A DNA stretch of 64,000 nt from Prado023 sp963788325 (GTDB taxonomy: Bacteria > Actinomycetota > Actinomycetes > S36-B12 > CAIYMF01): the NCBI GenBank assembly GCA_963788325.1, contig CAWBGJ010000014.1, forward strand, positions 186,001-250,000, given 5' to 3'. Below the pieces are notes generated by a model, which saw nothing but the letters and a program-made list of their open reading frames with translations, did not search any database and had not been told where the DNA came from. Shown here in pieces: positions 24,063 to 32,040 of the stretch (its first letter is position 1; every line of letters starts with the position of its first letter). A program made the translations under genes and the position numbers.

Positions 24063-25101
24063 CGCGTGCCTCACTGAGTCGCAGCCGCTTGGCGGTTCGC
24101 AGGCTTGCGACCCGGTCGATGATGATGGCGGCCAGGATCAGGACGCCGACGATGGCCTGCTGCCAGAACTTGTCCACCCTGGTGGCCGTCAGGGCACTGG
24201 TGATGGTCGTCAGCAGGACCGCACCCAGTGCGGCACCGATGACCGACCCGCTGCCACCGAAGATCGCGACCCCGCCTACCACCGCGGCCGCCACGACGTC
24301 GAGCTCGATGCCCGATCCTGTGGTTGCCCCGACGGAGTTGAACCGGCTCGCGTAGAGCACACCGGCCAGACCGACAAGCAGACCGTTGGTGACGAAGGCG
24401 AGGAACACCCGCCGGCCCACGGGGATGCCGAAGAGCAGTGCCGCGTCGGGGTCAGATCCGATGGCGTACAGGTCACGGCCCGGGCGCGTGCTCAGCGTGT
24501 AGATCGCGACGATCACCACGACCAGGATGGCCACCAGCGTGATCACGGGGAATCCCAGGATCGTGTCGACCGACAGGTTGCCGAACGCGTCCGGGCGATC
24601 GTCTGCGAAGTACTGGGTGCCGCCAGCCCACGCGTTGTTCAGGCCCCGGTAGATGTAGAGCGTGCCCAGGGTGATCACCAGCGCTGGGACCTTCGCGGCT
24701 GTGACCAGCATGCCGTTGATCGCGCCGAGCAGCGCACCGAAGGCCATCCCGGCCAGGAACACCACGGGGATCGGGATCCCGGGGTAGGTCGCGAACAGCG
24801 TGCCGGTCATGAACGCCACGAGGCCCAGGATCGAGCCCACCGAGAGGTCGATGTTCCGCGTGATGATGAGCAGCGTCTGGCCGACGGCCAGGATGATCAT
24901 GATCGTGGAGTTCAGCAGGAGGTCCTTGACCCCCTGCGAGTTGAGGAACAGCGGATTCGCGATGTAGGTGACGCCCACCAGGATCACCAGGGCGAGCAGG
25001 ACCGGCATCTCGCGAGAGCGCAACAGCCCGCCCACGGCCCGCAGCGGGCCCGGCTTCGTCGCAGCGTCCGGCTGGATCGCGGGGGGTGTGGTGACGCTCA
25101 T
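24055..25101 (-). CDS. rhaP: Rhamnose ABC importer, permease
   Basis: A 348-residue permease homologous to its downstream neighbour: LLIITRNIDLSVGSILGLVAFM, ALVITLGTLYIYRGL, RDLYAIGSDPDAALLFGIPV and VVGGVAIFGGSGSVIGAALGA. ATG 25101 overlaps the rhaT stop by 4 nt (ATGA), so the ATPase and permeases are translationally coupled. Cytoplasmic membrane location is clear from the repeated hydrophobic segments. Confidence 0.85.
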   Translation of the reverse strand: MSVTTPPAIQPDAATKPGPLRAVGGLLRSREMPVLLALVILVGVTYIANPLFLNSQGVKDLLLNSTIMIILAVGQTLLIITRNIDLSVGSILGLVAFMTGTLFATYPGIPIPVVFLAGMAFGALLGAINGMLVTAAKVPALVITLGTLYIYRGLNNAWAGGTQYFADDRPDAFGNLSVDTILGFPVITLVAILVVVIVAIYTLSTRPGRDLYAIGSDPDAALLFGIPVGRRVFLAFVTNGLLVGLAGVLYASRFNSVGATTGSGIELDVVAAAVVGGVAIFGGSGSVIGAALGAVLLTTITSALTATRVDKFWQQAIVGVLILAAIIIDRVASLRTAKRLRLSEARDV

Positions 25102-26633
25102 CGTGCCACCTCCATCGAGGCCGTGGCAGCGTGCATGACAGCCTCGGCAGTGGCCTGCTCCCGGGTCAGTTCGGCCGTCACCCGGCCCTCATGCATCACC
25201 AGCACCCGGTCGGCCATGCCCAGGACCTCGGGCAACTCGGAGGAGATCATCAGGATCCCGATGCCCTGTCCGGCCAGGTCCGAGAGCAGCTTGTGCACAT
25301 CGGACTTGGTGCCGACGTCGATGCCGCGGGTGGGTTCATCTACGATGAGCAGCTTTGGTTCTGTGGCCAGCCACTTGGCGAGCACCACCTTCTGCTGGTT
25401 GCCGCCGGACAGTGTCGACACCGCGTACTCCTGGGATTGGGTCTTGACCTGCAGCCGTGTCGACCACTCAGTCGAGGTCGCACGCTCCTTGGCGCCGTTG
25501 ATCAGGCCGAAGGACGCCAGTTCCTGGCGCAGCGTGAGCGCGACGTTCCGAGTGACCGACAGGTCCATCACCAGGCCCTGCTTGCGGCGGTCCTCGGGGA
25601 CGAAGCCCATGCCTGCGTTGATGGCGGCCTGGGCGTCGTGGGCCTTCAGGGGCCGGCCGAGGAACTCGACCGTCCCGACGTCGTAGGGGTCGATCCCGAA
25701 GATGGCGCGGGCGACCTCGGTGCGCCCGGCCCCGACGAGGCCCGCGAGTGCCACGATCTCGCCCGCGCGGACCGTGAGGTCGATGTCCCGGAAGACTCCG
25801 ACCCTTCCCAGGCCGGTGACGGTCAGCAGGGCGTCGCCGATGGGGGCCTCCTCCTTGGGGAAGAGCTGGTCGACGTCCCGGCCGACCATCTCCCGGACGA
25901 TGTCCTCGATCGTGACGTCCTTGGTCGTGTGGGTCGAGATGTAGCGACCGTCACGCATCACGGTGATCCGGTCGGAGAGGCCGAACACCTCGTCGAAGCG
26001 GTGGGAGATGAACAGGACCCCGGTGCCCTTGTCCCGCAGTGCGCGTGCCACGCTGAACAGCCGCTCGACCTCCACGCCGCTCAGCGCCGCCGTGGGCTCA
26101 TCCATGACCAGGACGCGTGCGTCCAGGGAGATTGCCTTGGCAATCTCGATGATCTGCTGGTCGGCGATGGACAGCCCCTCGGCGATCCGGTCCGGATCGA
26201 TCGGCACGCCCAGCTGCTCGAAGAGCTCGCGGGCCGCCTGACGCATCCGGGACTTGCTGATCAGGCCGAGCGAGCCCTTGGGCTGGCGGCCGACGAAGAT
26301 GTTCTCGGCGACGGTCAGGTCCGGGAAGAGCGTCGGCTCCTGATAGATGACCGAGATGCCGGCCGCCTTGCTGTCCGCGACGCTGCGGAAGGCGACCCGC
26401 TCCCCCTGCACCTCGAAGCGCCCCGAGTCGGGGTGGTGGACCCCCGCGAGGATCTTGACCACGGTCGACTTGCCGGCACCGTTCTCGCCGACGAGGGCGT
26501 GGATCTCACCCTGCGCGATCTCGATCGTGCCCTCTGCCAGCGCGACCACGGGACCGAAGGTCTTCACCGCGCCGTGCAGGGCCAGGGCCAGGGTCGACCC
26601 CTGTCCGGCTCCCGGTACTTGGGCTGCCACCAC
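25098..26633 (-). CDS. rhaT: Rhamnose ABC importer, double ATPase
   Basis: A 511-residue sugar importer ATPase with two nucleotide-binding domains. Domain 1 (about 14-250) has Walker A GENGAGKST, signature LSIADQQ and Walker B VLVMDEPTAALS. Domain 2 (about 265-500) has the usual degenerate Walker A (GLVGAGRTE), signature LSGGNQQK and LLIVDEPTRGID. GTG 26633 has GGAGG upstream. It is the first gene of the long rhamnose operon and lies just downstream of a LacI-type operator, a promoter and a CRP-like site. Confidence 0.9.
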   Translation of the reverse strand: MVAAQVPGAGQGSTLALALHGAVKTFGPVVALAEGTIEIAQGEIHALVGENGAGKSTVVKILAGVHHPDSGRFEVQGERVAFRSVADSKAAGISVIYQEPTLFPDLTVAENIFVGRQPKGSLGLISKSRMRQAARELFEQLGVPIDPDRIAEGLSIADQQIIEIAKAISLDARVLVMDEPTAALSGVEVERLFSVARALRDKGTGVLFISHRFDEVFGLSDRITVMRDGRYISTHTTKDVTIEDIVREMVGRDVDQLFPKEEAPIGDALLTVTGLGRVGVFRDIDLTVRAGEIVALAGLVGAGRTEVARAIFGIDPYDVGTVEFLGRPLKAHDAQAAINAGMGFVPEDRRKQGLVMDLSVTRNVALTLRQELASFGLINGAKERATSTEWSTRLQVKTQSQEYAVSTLSGGNQQKVVLAKWLATEPKLLIVDEPTRGIDVGTKSDVHKLLSDLAGQGIGILMISSELPEVLGMADRVLVMHEGRVTAELTREQATAEAVMHAATASMEVAR

Positions 26634-26649
26634 GGTTCAGCACCTCCGC

Positions 26650-26663
26650 TTGAATCGTTTCAA
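26650..26663. promoter_or_regulatory. LacI-type operator before the rhamnose importer operon
   Basis: TTGAATCGTTTCAA, identical to the site before rhaD. It sits downstream of the predicted -10 box, where a bound repressor would block initiation. Confidence 0.75.
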
Positions 26664-26675
26664 CTCGTGTCTCGC

Positions 26676-26705
26676 ACGTTAGGGGCACGGCGCCAGCCAA
26701 GTCAA
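26676..26705 (-). promoter_or_regulatory. Promoter of the rhamnose importer operon
   Basis: On the minus strand TTGACT (26700-26705) is followed after 18 nt by TAACGT (26676-26681). The 12-mer CTAACGTGCGAG here recurs before the ethanolamine permease gene. Confidence 0.55.
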
Positions 26706-26722
26706 GGGATAGAGGCAGGAAA

Positions 26723-26740
26723 ACGTGACGAGTTTCACGT
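26723..26740. promoter_or_regulatory. CRP-like site upstream of the rhamnose promoter
   Basis: ACGTGA-CGAGTT-TCACGT is a perfect palindrome matching 8 of 10 bases of the TGTGA-N6-TCACA consensus. It is centred about 30 nt upstream of the -35 box, a class I activator position. The remaining 26741-26934 shows nothing I can assign. Confidence 0.5.
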
Positions 26741-26934
26741 CGTCTGCACGTGTCGCCCCGCATATGGGTTCAAATCAGTGCAGAACACCCTTGCTGAGGG
26801 ATCCGAGATGGAGCGGCGTGCACCTGATCGCCGGCCTGGTCGAGCCCTGGGTGCGAGCGGACCGTGCACCCGCCCAGAGACCCAGCCACACAGCAATCAG
26901 AGATGGTCCTTCCGCGCCCTGCTGGCTCAGCGCC

Positions 26935-27309
26935 TCAGAGCGACCGCGCCTTGAGCACCCGATCGATCACGGCGTCCAGTCCAGGCGCCTGCGTGCCGAG
27001 CTCGGCCACCACCGCTGCGCGCACGACGCTGCGCAGCTCGTCGCCGGTCAGGGCAACACTCGCGGGCGCGGCACCCGCAGCACGTGTCGGGCTGCCCGGA
27101 CCCGAGCCCGTCGCACCCCGGGCGCCACTGCCGTCACGCTCGATGGCCACGCCGAGATCCGCAGCTCGCTGCGCGGCCTCGTCGGTGACCGTGTCTCGAC
27201 CCGTGACCCGGATCGGTTGGCCGGATGCCGCGGCGTCCTCCACATGGGTCCTGGTGATGAACCGCCGGCGTTCGGGATGGCCCGCGCCGCCAGACTCACG
27301 CGCGGCCAT
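26935..27309 (-). CDS. Small microcompartment protein with EutQ-N-like domain and amphipathic tail
   Basis: A 124-residue protein, last gene of the ethanolamine operon, overlapping the preceding shell gene by 14 nt. Residues about 14-60 (RRRFITRTHVEDAAASGQ then TVTDEAAQRAADLGVAIE) resemble the N-terminal part of EutQ in the same operon (SRRFHTADDLLRLAASGA then RLTPAARDVAAERGIRIV). A Gly/Ala/Pro linker leads to amphipathic helices (GDELRSVVRAAVVAEL, DAVIDRVLKARSL) resembling microcompartment encapsulation peptides. No catalytic motif is seen. It may be an adaptor or scaffold inside the compartment; this is inference and I know no named family. Confidence 0.65.
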   Translation of the reverse strand: MAARESGGAGHPERRRFITRTHVEDAAASGQPIRVTGRDTVTDEAAQRAADLGVAIERDGSGARGATGSGPGSPTRAAGAAPASVALTGDELRSVVRAAVVAELGTQAPGLDAVIDRVLKARSL

Positions 27310-27919
27310 GGATGCCCTCCAGGGCTGCGATGGCCGCGTTGCGCGCAGCGAGGATGTTCGCCTCGGTGCCGGCCATCCACAACCGGCCGAAGACCCCGAC
27401 CGAGGCGACGTGCATGAGGTTCACATCCGCGGCCTTCTCCGCCTCGTTCGCGGCAAGGTTGATGTAGGCGGCTGGCGTGCACTCGAGGACGAGCATCGTC
27501 TGGCCGGCCACCAGCATCATCCCCCGGGTGAACCGGTTGAGCAGCTGGGACTGGTACGGGCTGACGTTGGTGATCACCTGCATGGAGGCCACCTCCGGGC
27601 GCATCCGGGCGGTGACGTCGAGGTCGAGCTCCCCGAGGACCGCCTCCCCCGCCTGGAGCACGTCGGCCTGGGACTCCGAGTGCATCTCGAACATGCCGAA
27701 CTGCCGCTCGACGATCTGGGCACCGGGGCGGGCCAGGGTGGTCTTGACCGCGACGTCCACCACCCGGAACACGTGGTTGCCCGGCGCCATCTCCACGTAC
27801 AGGGCGGCCATCCCCTCGATGGGCAGGTCGCCCTGGGTCACCGTCCCCACGAACGCAGCGAACTGCGGCTGCATCCTGTCGATGTAGCAGTAGGCGCGGA
27901 GCTCGAAATCATCGGCCAC
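27296..27919 (-). CDS. Tandem-domain microcompartment shell protein (BMC-T)
   Basis: A 207-residue protein with two BMC domains in one chain, so it would form pseudohexameric trimers. Key stretches are LRAYCYIDRMQPQFAAFVGT, PGNHVFRVVDVAVKTTLARPG and MLVLECTPAAYINLAANEAEKAADVNL with VASVGVFGRL. It resembles the double-stacking BMC-T proteins of actinobacterial and other compartments more than EutL, which is encoded separately. Such trimers usually have a gated central pore for larger metabolites or cofactors. GTG start; second last gene of the operon. Confidence 0.82.
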   Translation of the reverse strand: MADDFELRAYCYIDRMQPQFAAFVGTVTQGDLPIEGMAALYVEMAPGNHVFRVVDVAVKTTLARPGAQIVERQFGMFEMHSESQADVLQAGEAVLGELDLDVTARMRPEVASMQVITNVSPYQSQLLNRFTRGMMLVAGQTMLVLECTPAAYINLAANEAEKAADVNLMHVASVGVFGRLWMAGTEANILAARNAAIAALEGIHGRA

Positions 27920-27937
27920 AGCGGCACGTCTCCTCGA

Positions 27938-28804
27938 TCATCGGGGCAACCGCCCCGGGTGGGTGGTCAGGTACTGGGACTCATGGGCCCGGGCGCTGCG
28001 GGCGATGCCCAGCGGCGTAACGAACAGGGGGGCGACCGGCACCACGGCGTCGAGCCCGGACGCCTGGGACACCGTCTCGGCGAAGCCGGGGAACGCGACC
28101 GAACCGCCGACCAGGTGCACCGTGGGGACCGGCCACCCGCGGGTGCTGGCCGTCACGATGGAGGCCACCTTCTCCATCACCGGGCGTACGAGCGGGAACA
28201 GCCTCGCCTGCTGGGTCTGATCCTTCTTGAGCGCCTCGGCCTCGTCGAAGGAGATCCCCAGGGCCCCGGCGATCACCAGGGTGAAGTGCGTGCCGCCGGT
28301 GGGTTCGTCAGCGGTGTGCACCACCTGGCCATCGACGATGACCGCCACCCCGGTGGTCCCGCCGCCGACATCGACCACGACCCCGTCGCGCAGTCCCAGG
28401 ACCGCGTTGGCGGCGCTGGGCTCGTCGACCAGGCCATCGCACTCCATGCCGGCCGCCTCGATGACGTGTCCCACTGCGCGGACCTCGCTGAGCGGGACCC
28501 CCGGCGGGTAGGCCCCGAACGCCGCGGGGATCGACACTCCGAGCCGGGCCTCCACATCGGCGGTGAGTCGGCTGAGCACGTCGACCGCCCCGAGGTAGTC
28601 GGTGACCACTCCGTCGCGCACGACGTCGGCGAACTCATAGGCAGCGGCCAGCGGGCGGTCGTGCTCGTCGAGGGCCACCAGCACCGTGTACGCCGTGCCG
28701 AGGTCGACACCGGCCTTGATCACCCTCGGCGGCTCCGCGAGGGGGGGGCAGGTCAGGGCCGCTTCGAGTGCGGCCATCGTGGCGGTGAGCCCTGGGTCGG
28801 TCAT
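27938..28804 (-). CDS. eutJ: EutJ, Hsp70-like chaperone of the ethanolamine compartment
   Basis: A 288-residue actin/Hsp70-fold ATPase. Phosphate motifs: IKAGVDLGTAYTVLVALDE near the N-terminus, DGVVVDVGGGTTGVAVIVDG in the middle and TVHLVGGSVAFPGF near the C-terminus; DEPSAANAVLGL is the connecting segment typical of EutJ. It lacks the Hsp70 substrate-binding domain, as usual for EutJ. The proposed role is assembly or maintenance of compartment enzymes. ATG 28804 overlaps the eutQ stop by 4 nt. Confidence 0.88.
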   Translation of the reverse strand: MTDPGLTATMAALEAALTCPPLAEPPRVIKAGVDLGTAYTVLVALDEHDRPLAAAYEFADVVRDGVVTDYLGAVDVLSRLTADVEARLGVSIPAAFGAYPPGVPLSEVRAVGHVIEAAGMECDGLVDEPSAANAVLGLRDGVVVDVGGGTTGVAVIVDGQVVHTADEPTGGTHFTLVIAGALGISFDEAEALKKDQTQQARLFPLVRPVMEKVASIVTASTRGWPVPTVHLVGGSVAFPGFAETVSQASGLDAVVPVAPLFVTPLGIARSARAHESQYLTTHPGRLPR

Positions 28805-29385
28805 GGGGCGGGGCTCCAGTCGGCCGGATAGGTCACGTAGAGGAACTTGGCCCACGAGGGTGTCCCGAAGGTGATCGAGGACCCCTTGGGCACGGCGATG
28901 ACATCACCTGGTCGTCCGACGGCGACCTGGTCGCCGGTGGTGATGTGCAACTCCCCCTCAAGGACGTACTCGACCTCGTCGTAGTCCAGCGTCCACGGGA
29001 AGCTGCCCTCGCGCAGGCTCATCACCCCCGCGGACATCGGCATCCCGTCAGCGGAGGTGATCACGTCACGCAGCCGCACGTCCATCTCCGGACGGCGCAG
29101 CTCCACAGGGAACGGATCCAGGGGCACGGCGTTCACCCCGGGGACGTGGCGCACCCGGGGCGCCTTGCAGGCAGCCCCCCGATCCTGGTTCCCGGGCACC
29201 TCAGGCGGCCCGACCACGATCCGGATCCCCCGCTCGGCGGCCACATCGCGGGCGGCCGGCGTGAGTCGGTCCCCCGGCGCGACGACGAGCTCCGACGCGC
29301 CGCTGGCGGCGAGGCGGAGCAGGTCGTCGGCGGTGTGGAACCGGCGGCTCACAGCAGCTCCTGCGGGGTTGACCGGGCGGGTCAC
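28801..29385 (-). CDS. eutQ: EutQ, cupin-type acetate kinase-like protein
   Basis: A 194-residue EutQ. The N-terminal part (about 12-60) is the short domain shared with the last gene of the operon; the C-terminal cupin (about 100-190) contains GVMSLREGSFPWTLDYDEVE, YVLEGELHI, VGRPGDVIAVPKGSSITFG and AKFLYVTYPADW. EutQ of Salmonella has acetate kinase activity and is needed for compartment formation. With no EutD or AckA nearby it may matter for ATP recovery here. GTG 29385 overlaps the preceding shell gene by 4 nt. Confidence 0.85.
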   Translation of the reverse strand: MTRPVNPAGAAVSRRFHTADDLLRLAASGASELVVAPGDRLTPAARDVAAERGIRIVVGPPEVPGNQDRGAACKAPRVRHVPGVNAVPLDPFPVELRRPEMDVRLRDVITSADGMPMSAGVMSLREGSFPWTLDYDEVEYVLEGELHITTGDQVAVGRPGDVIAVPKGSSITFGTPSWAKFLYVTYPADWSPAP

Positions 29386-29690
29386 TTGGTGCTGGCCGCC
29401 TCGGTGTTCTGGGCGGGCAGGATGAACTCGACGTCACCGTGGGGACGTGGGATCACGTGCACGCTGACCAGGTCGCCGACCCGTTGGGCGGCTGCGGCAC
29501 CAGCGTCGGTGGCGGCCTTCACCGCGCCGACGTCGCCGCGCACCATCACGGTCACGTAGCCACCGCCGATCTGTTCCTTGCCGATGAGGGTGACGTTGGC
29601 GGCCTTGACCATCGCGTCGGCCGCTTCGATCGCGCCGACGAGTCCTCGCGTCTCGATCATGCCGAGGGCGATCATCTGGGGATTTGGCAC
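29382..29690 (-). CDS. eutM: Microcompartment hexameric shell protein (EutM/PduA type)
   Basis: A 102-residue single BMC domain: ALGMIETRGLVGAIEAADAM, LIGKEQIGGGYVTVMVRGDVGAV, GDLVSVHVIPRPHGDVEFIL. This is the major facet-forming hexamer. GTG 29690 is used, with AGGA 8 nt upstream. A hairpin lies in the 115-nt gap before it, which could set a separate mRNA end and higher shell expression. Confidence 0.9.
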   Translation of the reverse strand: MPNPQMIALGMIETRGLVGAIEAADAMVKAANVTLIGKEQIGGGYVTVMVRGDVGAVKAATDAGAAAAQRVGDLVSVHVIPRPHGDVEFILPAQNTEAASTK

Positions 29691-29732
29691 TGAAGTGTCC
29701 TGTCTGTGAGGGGCTGATCACTACGTGGGCTG

Positions 29733-29748
29733 CCGCTGGAACCAGCGG
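29733..29748 (-). terminator. Intra-operon hairpin between aldehyde dehydrogenase and shell gene
   Basis: CCGCTGG-AA-CCAGCGG, 7 bp with a 2-nt loop. It could be an mRNA processing or partial termination point. Confidence 0.4.
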
Positions 29749-29805
29749 ATGGAGCGACGGGGGTGGCCCTGCCCGGCGGGGGCGAGCGACTGGCCCGGGC
29801 CCGAC

Positions 29806-31380
29806 TCATCTCGGGCCACCCAGGCCGCTGAGCACGCGGCGCACGATCCGGTCGACCTGGTCGTCGCCGACGTCTTGCCCCGAGGGCGCTCGCGCGGGGG
29901 TTGCGGGGCCTGCCGGGGGGCCTGCCGTGGGGCTGGTTGCAGGGCCCGCCGTGGCCCCGGGGCCGCCCTGCGAGCGCGGGGCACCCTGCACGTCCGGTGC
30001 GTGCTGGAAGGCCCCCGGCGGCGGCGCGTGCCTCGGGTAGGCCAGCCGCTTGATGTTCAGCAGGTGGGTCACGGTGATGTTGTCGCTGACGACCGCCCCG
30101 CCGATCCCGCCGGGGGCCAGGGTCAGCGACGGCATGAGGTCCGTCGTGGCCCCGATCGCACCGAGGCTGCCCCACGTGTTGACCATGATCCGGAACGCCG
30201 GCTTCTCGATCCCGAAGGCGAAGATGACGTCCTCGTCGGTGGCGTGCAGGACCATCGAGTGCCCGTCCCCGCCGTAGTGCAGCAGCTCGATCGCGCGCTC
30301 GCAGCCGGCCCGCCAGCCGTCCTCGACGTACCAGCCGAGCACAGTCGTGAGCTTCTCAGCGCTCAACGGCTCAGCGCGCCCGACCTCGGTCAGCTCCGCG
30401 ACGAGGATCCGCGCGTGCGCCGGGACCGTGATGCCCGCCAACGCTGCCAGCTGCTGCGGGGTCTTGCCCACTGCGGCCGCATTCATGGCACCGCCAGCAG
30501 TGAACAGGGTCCGCTCCAGCGAGGCCTTGTCCGAGGCGTTCACCCAGTGGGCTCCCAACCGGACCATCTCGGTGCGCAGCGCGTCCGCGATCGGGGCATC
30601 GGCCACGACCGCCTGCTCGGTGGCGCAGATGGTGGAGCAGTCGAACGACTTGCTGTTCACGATCGCCTCGGCCGCAGCGGCGACATCGGCGCTGCGGTCC
30701 ACGTAGACCGGTACGTTGCCCGGGCCCACCCCCAGGGCCGGCTTGCCGGTGCTGTGCGCAGCTCGCACCATCGGGGTCCCGCCCGTGGCCAGGATCAGCG
30801 AGGTGGCGTAATGGCTCATGAGCTCCTGGGAGCCGGCGAGGCTGATCTCCTGCATGCACGAGACCAGGCCCTTGGGCATGCCCACACGCTCGCCGGCCTC
30901 GATCATCAGGCGCACGGCCTCGTAGGTGGCCCGCTTGGCCGAGGGGTGCGGGGCGATGATGCACGCGTTGCGCGCCTTGACCGAGATGAGCACCTTGTAG
31001 ATGGCCGTGGAGTTGGGGTTGGTCGAGGGGCACAGGCCCACGATGACGCCCACCGGCCAGCCGATCTCCACGATCCCGCGCTCGGTGTCACGACGCAGCA
31101 CCCCGACGGTGGGAATGTCGCGGATCGACTCCCACACGGACTTCGACGCGAACTCGATCTTGATCCGCTTGTGCGCGGGCACCCCGTAGCCGGTCTCGTC
31201 GTGAGCCAGCTGGCCGAGCCGGGCGGCCTCGCGGTGGACCGCGTCGGCCATCGCCGCGCAGATCCGGTCCACCTGCTCCTGGGAGGCCGTCGCGAACTCG
31301 CGCTGGGCGGTGCGGGCAGCTACCGCCAGCCGGCGCGCCTCCTGCACGGAGCGCAGGTCGGCGTCGAACTCCTCAGTCAT
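29806..31380 (-). CDS. eutE: CoA-acylating acetaldehyde dehydrogenase with C-terminal encapsulation peptide
   Basis: A 524-residue aldehyde dehydrogenase of the EutE/AdhE type. Catalytic Cys lies in NSKSFDCSTICATEQAVV; other blocks are GVIVGLCPSTNPNSTAIYKV, ALGVGPGNVPVYVDRS and LAPGGIGGAVVSDNITVTHLLN. It turns acetaldehyde, CoA and NAD+ into acetyl-CoA. It is longer than free EutE because of a Gly/Ala/Pro linker and an amphipathic tail (DQVDRIVRRVLSGLGG) at residues about 505-522, a typical targeting helix for the compartment lumen. It follows eutL by 3 nt. Confidence 0.9.
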   Translation of the reverse strand: MTEEFDADLRSVQEARRLAVAARTAQREFATASQEQVDRICAAMADAVHREAARLGQLAHDETGYGVPAHKRIKIEFASKSVWESIRDIPTVGVLRRDTERGIVEIGWPVGVIVGLCPSTNPNSTAIYKVLISVKARNACIIAPHPSAKRATYEAVRLMIEAGERVGMPKGLVSCMQEISLAGSQELMSHYATSLILATGGTPMVRAAHSTGKPALGVGPGNVPVYVDRSADVAAAAEAIVNSKSFDCSTICATEQAVVADAPIADALRTEMVRLGAHWVNASDKASLERTLFTAGGAMNAAAVGKTPQQLAALAGITVPAHARILVAELTEVGRAEPLSAEKLTTVLGWYVEDGWRAGCERAIELLHYGGDGHSMVLHATDEDVIFAFGIEKPAFRIMVNTWGSLGAIGATTDLMPSLTLAPGGIGGAVVSDNITVTHLLNIKRLAYPRHAPPPGAFQHAPDVQGAPRSQGGPGATAGPATSPTAGPPAGPATPARAPSGQDVGDDQVDRIVRRVLSGLGGPR

Positions 31381-31383
31381 GGC

Positions 31384-32040
31384 TCACACCTCCCGAGGTT
31401 GCGCCGCGACGTCGAGCACGGCATCCCGGAAGGCGGCGCAGGCGGCCACGACGGCACTCTGCGATCCGGTGAGGTACCCGCCGGAGAAGTTCGTCTCCGA
31501 GGGCGGGGGGAACCAGACCTTCAGCTCGACGTCGGCTGCCTTGAGCGCGGCGTCCAGGGCGTAGGTGGCCTCCAGTGGCGGGGCGATGAGGTAGGCCATG
31601 GGAGTGCCCTCGGGCACCTCGGCGGCCTTGCTCAGGTAGCTGCCGGTGCGCGAGATCGCGTGGGCGAAGAAGGCGTGGGTGCCCTCCTCGTTCGCGCTGT
31701 GGAACCAGGCCCGGTCCCGGGCGTAGGCGACCGCGGCCGCCAGTCCGGCACGTGCCTCCGCCTCCGAGGGCGCGGCCAGGATGCCGATGATCTCACCGGA
31801 CAGCGGCCCCGAGGCGTGCGCCGAGCCCGCGTAGAAGCTGGTCGCGTAGACGACCTCGACCTCGGCCATCTTGGTGGCCTCGTCCAGGGACACGTACAGG
31901 CTGTCGTCGATGTCGCAGGTGATCAGCGCGAGGCTGCGCTGCTCGTCGCGCAGTCCGAGCTTCTCGGCCAGGCTCCGGTCGACATTGGGGATCAACCGGG
32001 TCGCGAGGATGGTGGGCTTGATCGGATCGAGGATGGCCAT
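31384..32040 (-). CDS. eutL: EutL shell protein
   Basis: A 218-residue tandem BMC protein, nearly superimposable on enteric EutL: LDPIKPTILATRLIPNVD, VSLDEATKMAEVEVVYA, FYAGSAHASGPLSGEIIGIL, SRTGSYLSKAA, PMAYLIAPPLEATYALDAAL, PPPSETNFSGGYLTGSQSA. EutL trimers have a gated pore that binds ethanolamine. The start overlaps the eutC stop by one base (TGATG). Confidence 0.95.
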   Translation of the reverse strand: MAILDPIKPTILATRLIPNVDRSLAEKLGLRDEQRSLALITCDIDDSLYVSLDEATKMAEVEVVYATSFYAGSAHASGPLSGEIIGILAAPSEAEARAGLAAAVAYARDRAWFHSANEEGTHAFFAHAISRTGSYLSKAAEVPEGTPMAYLIAPPLEATYALDAALKAADVELKVWFPPPSETNFSGGYLTGSQSAVVAACAAFRDAVLDVAAQPREV

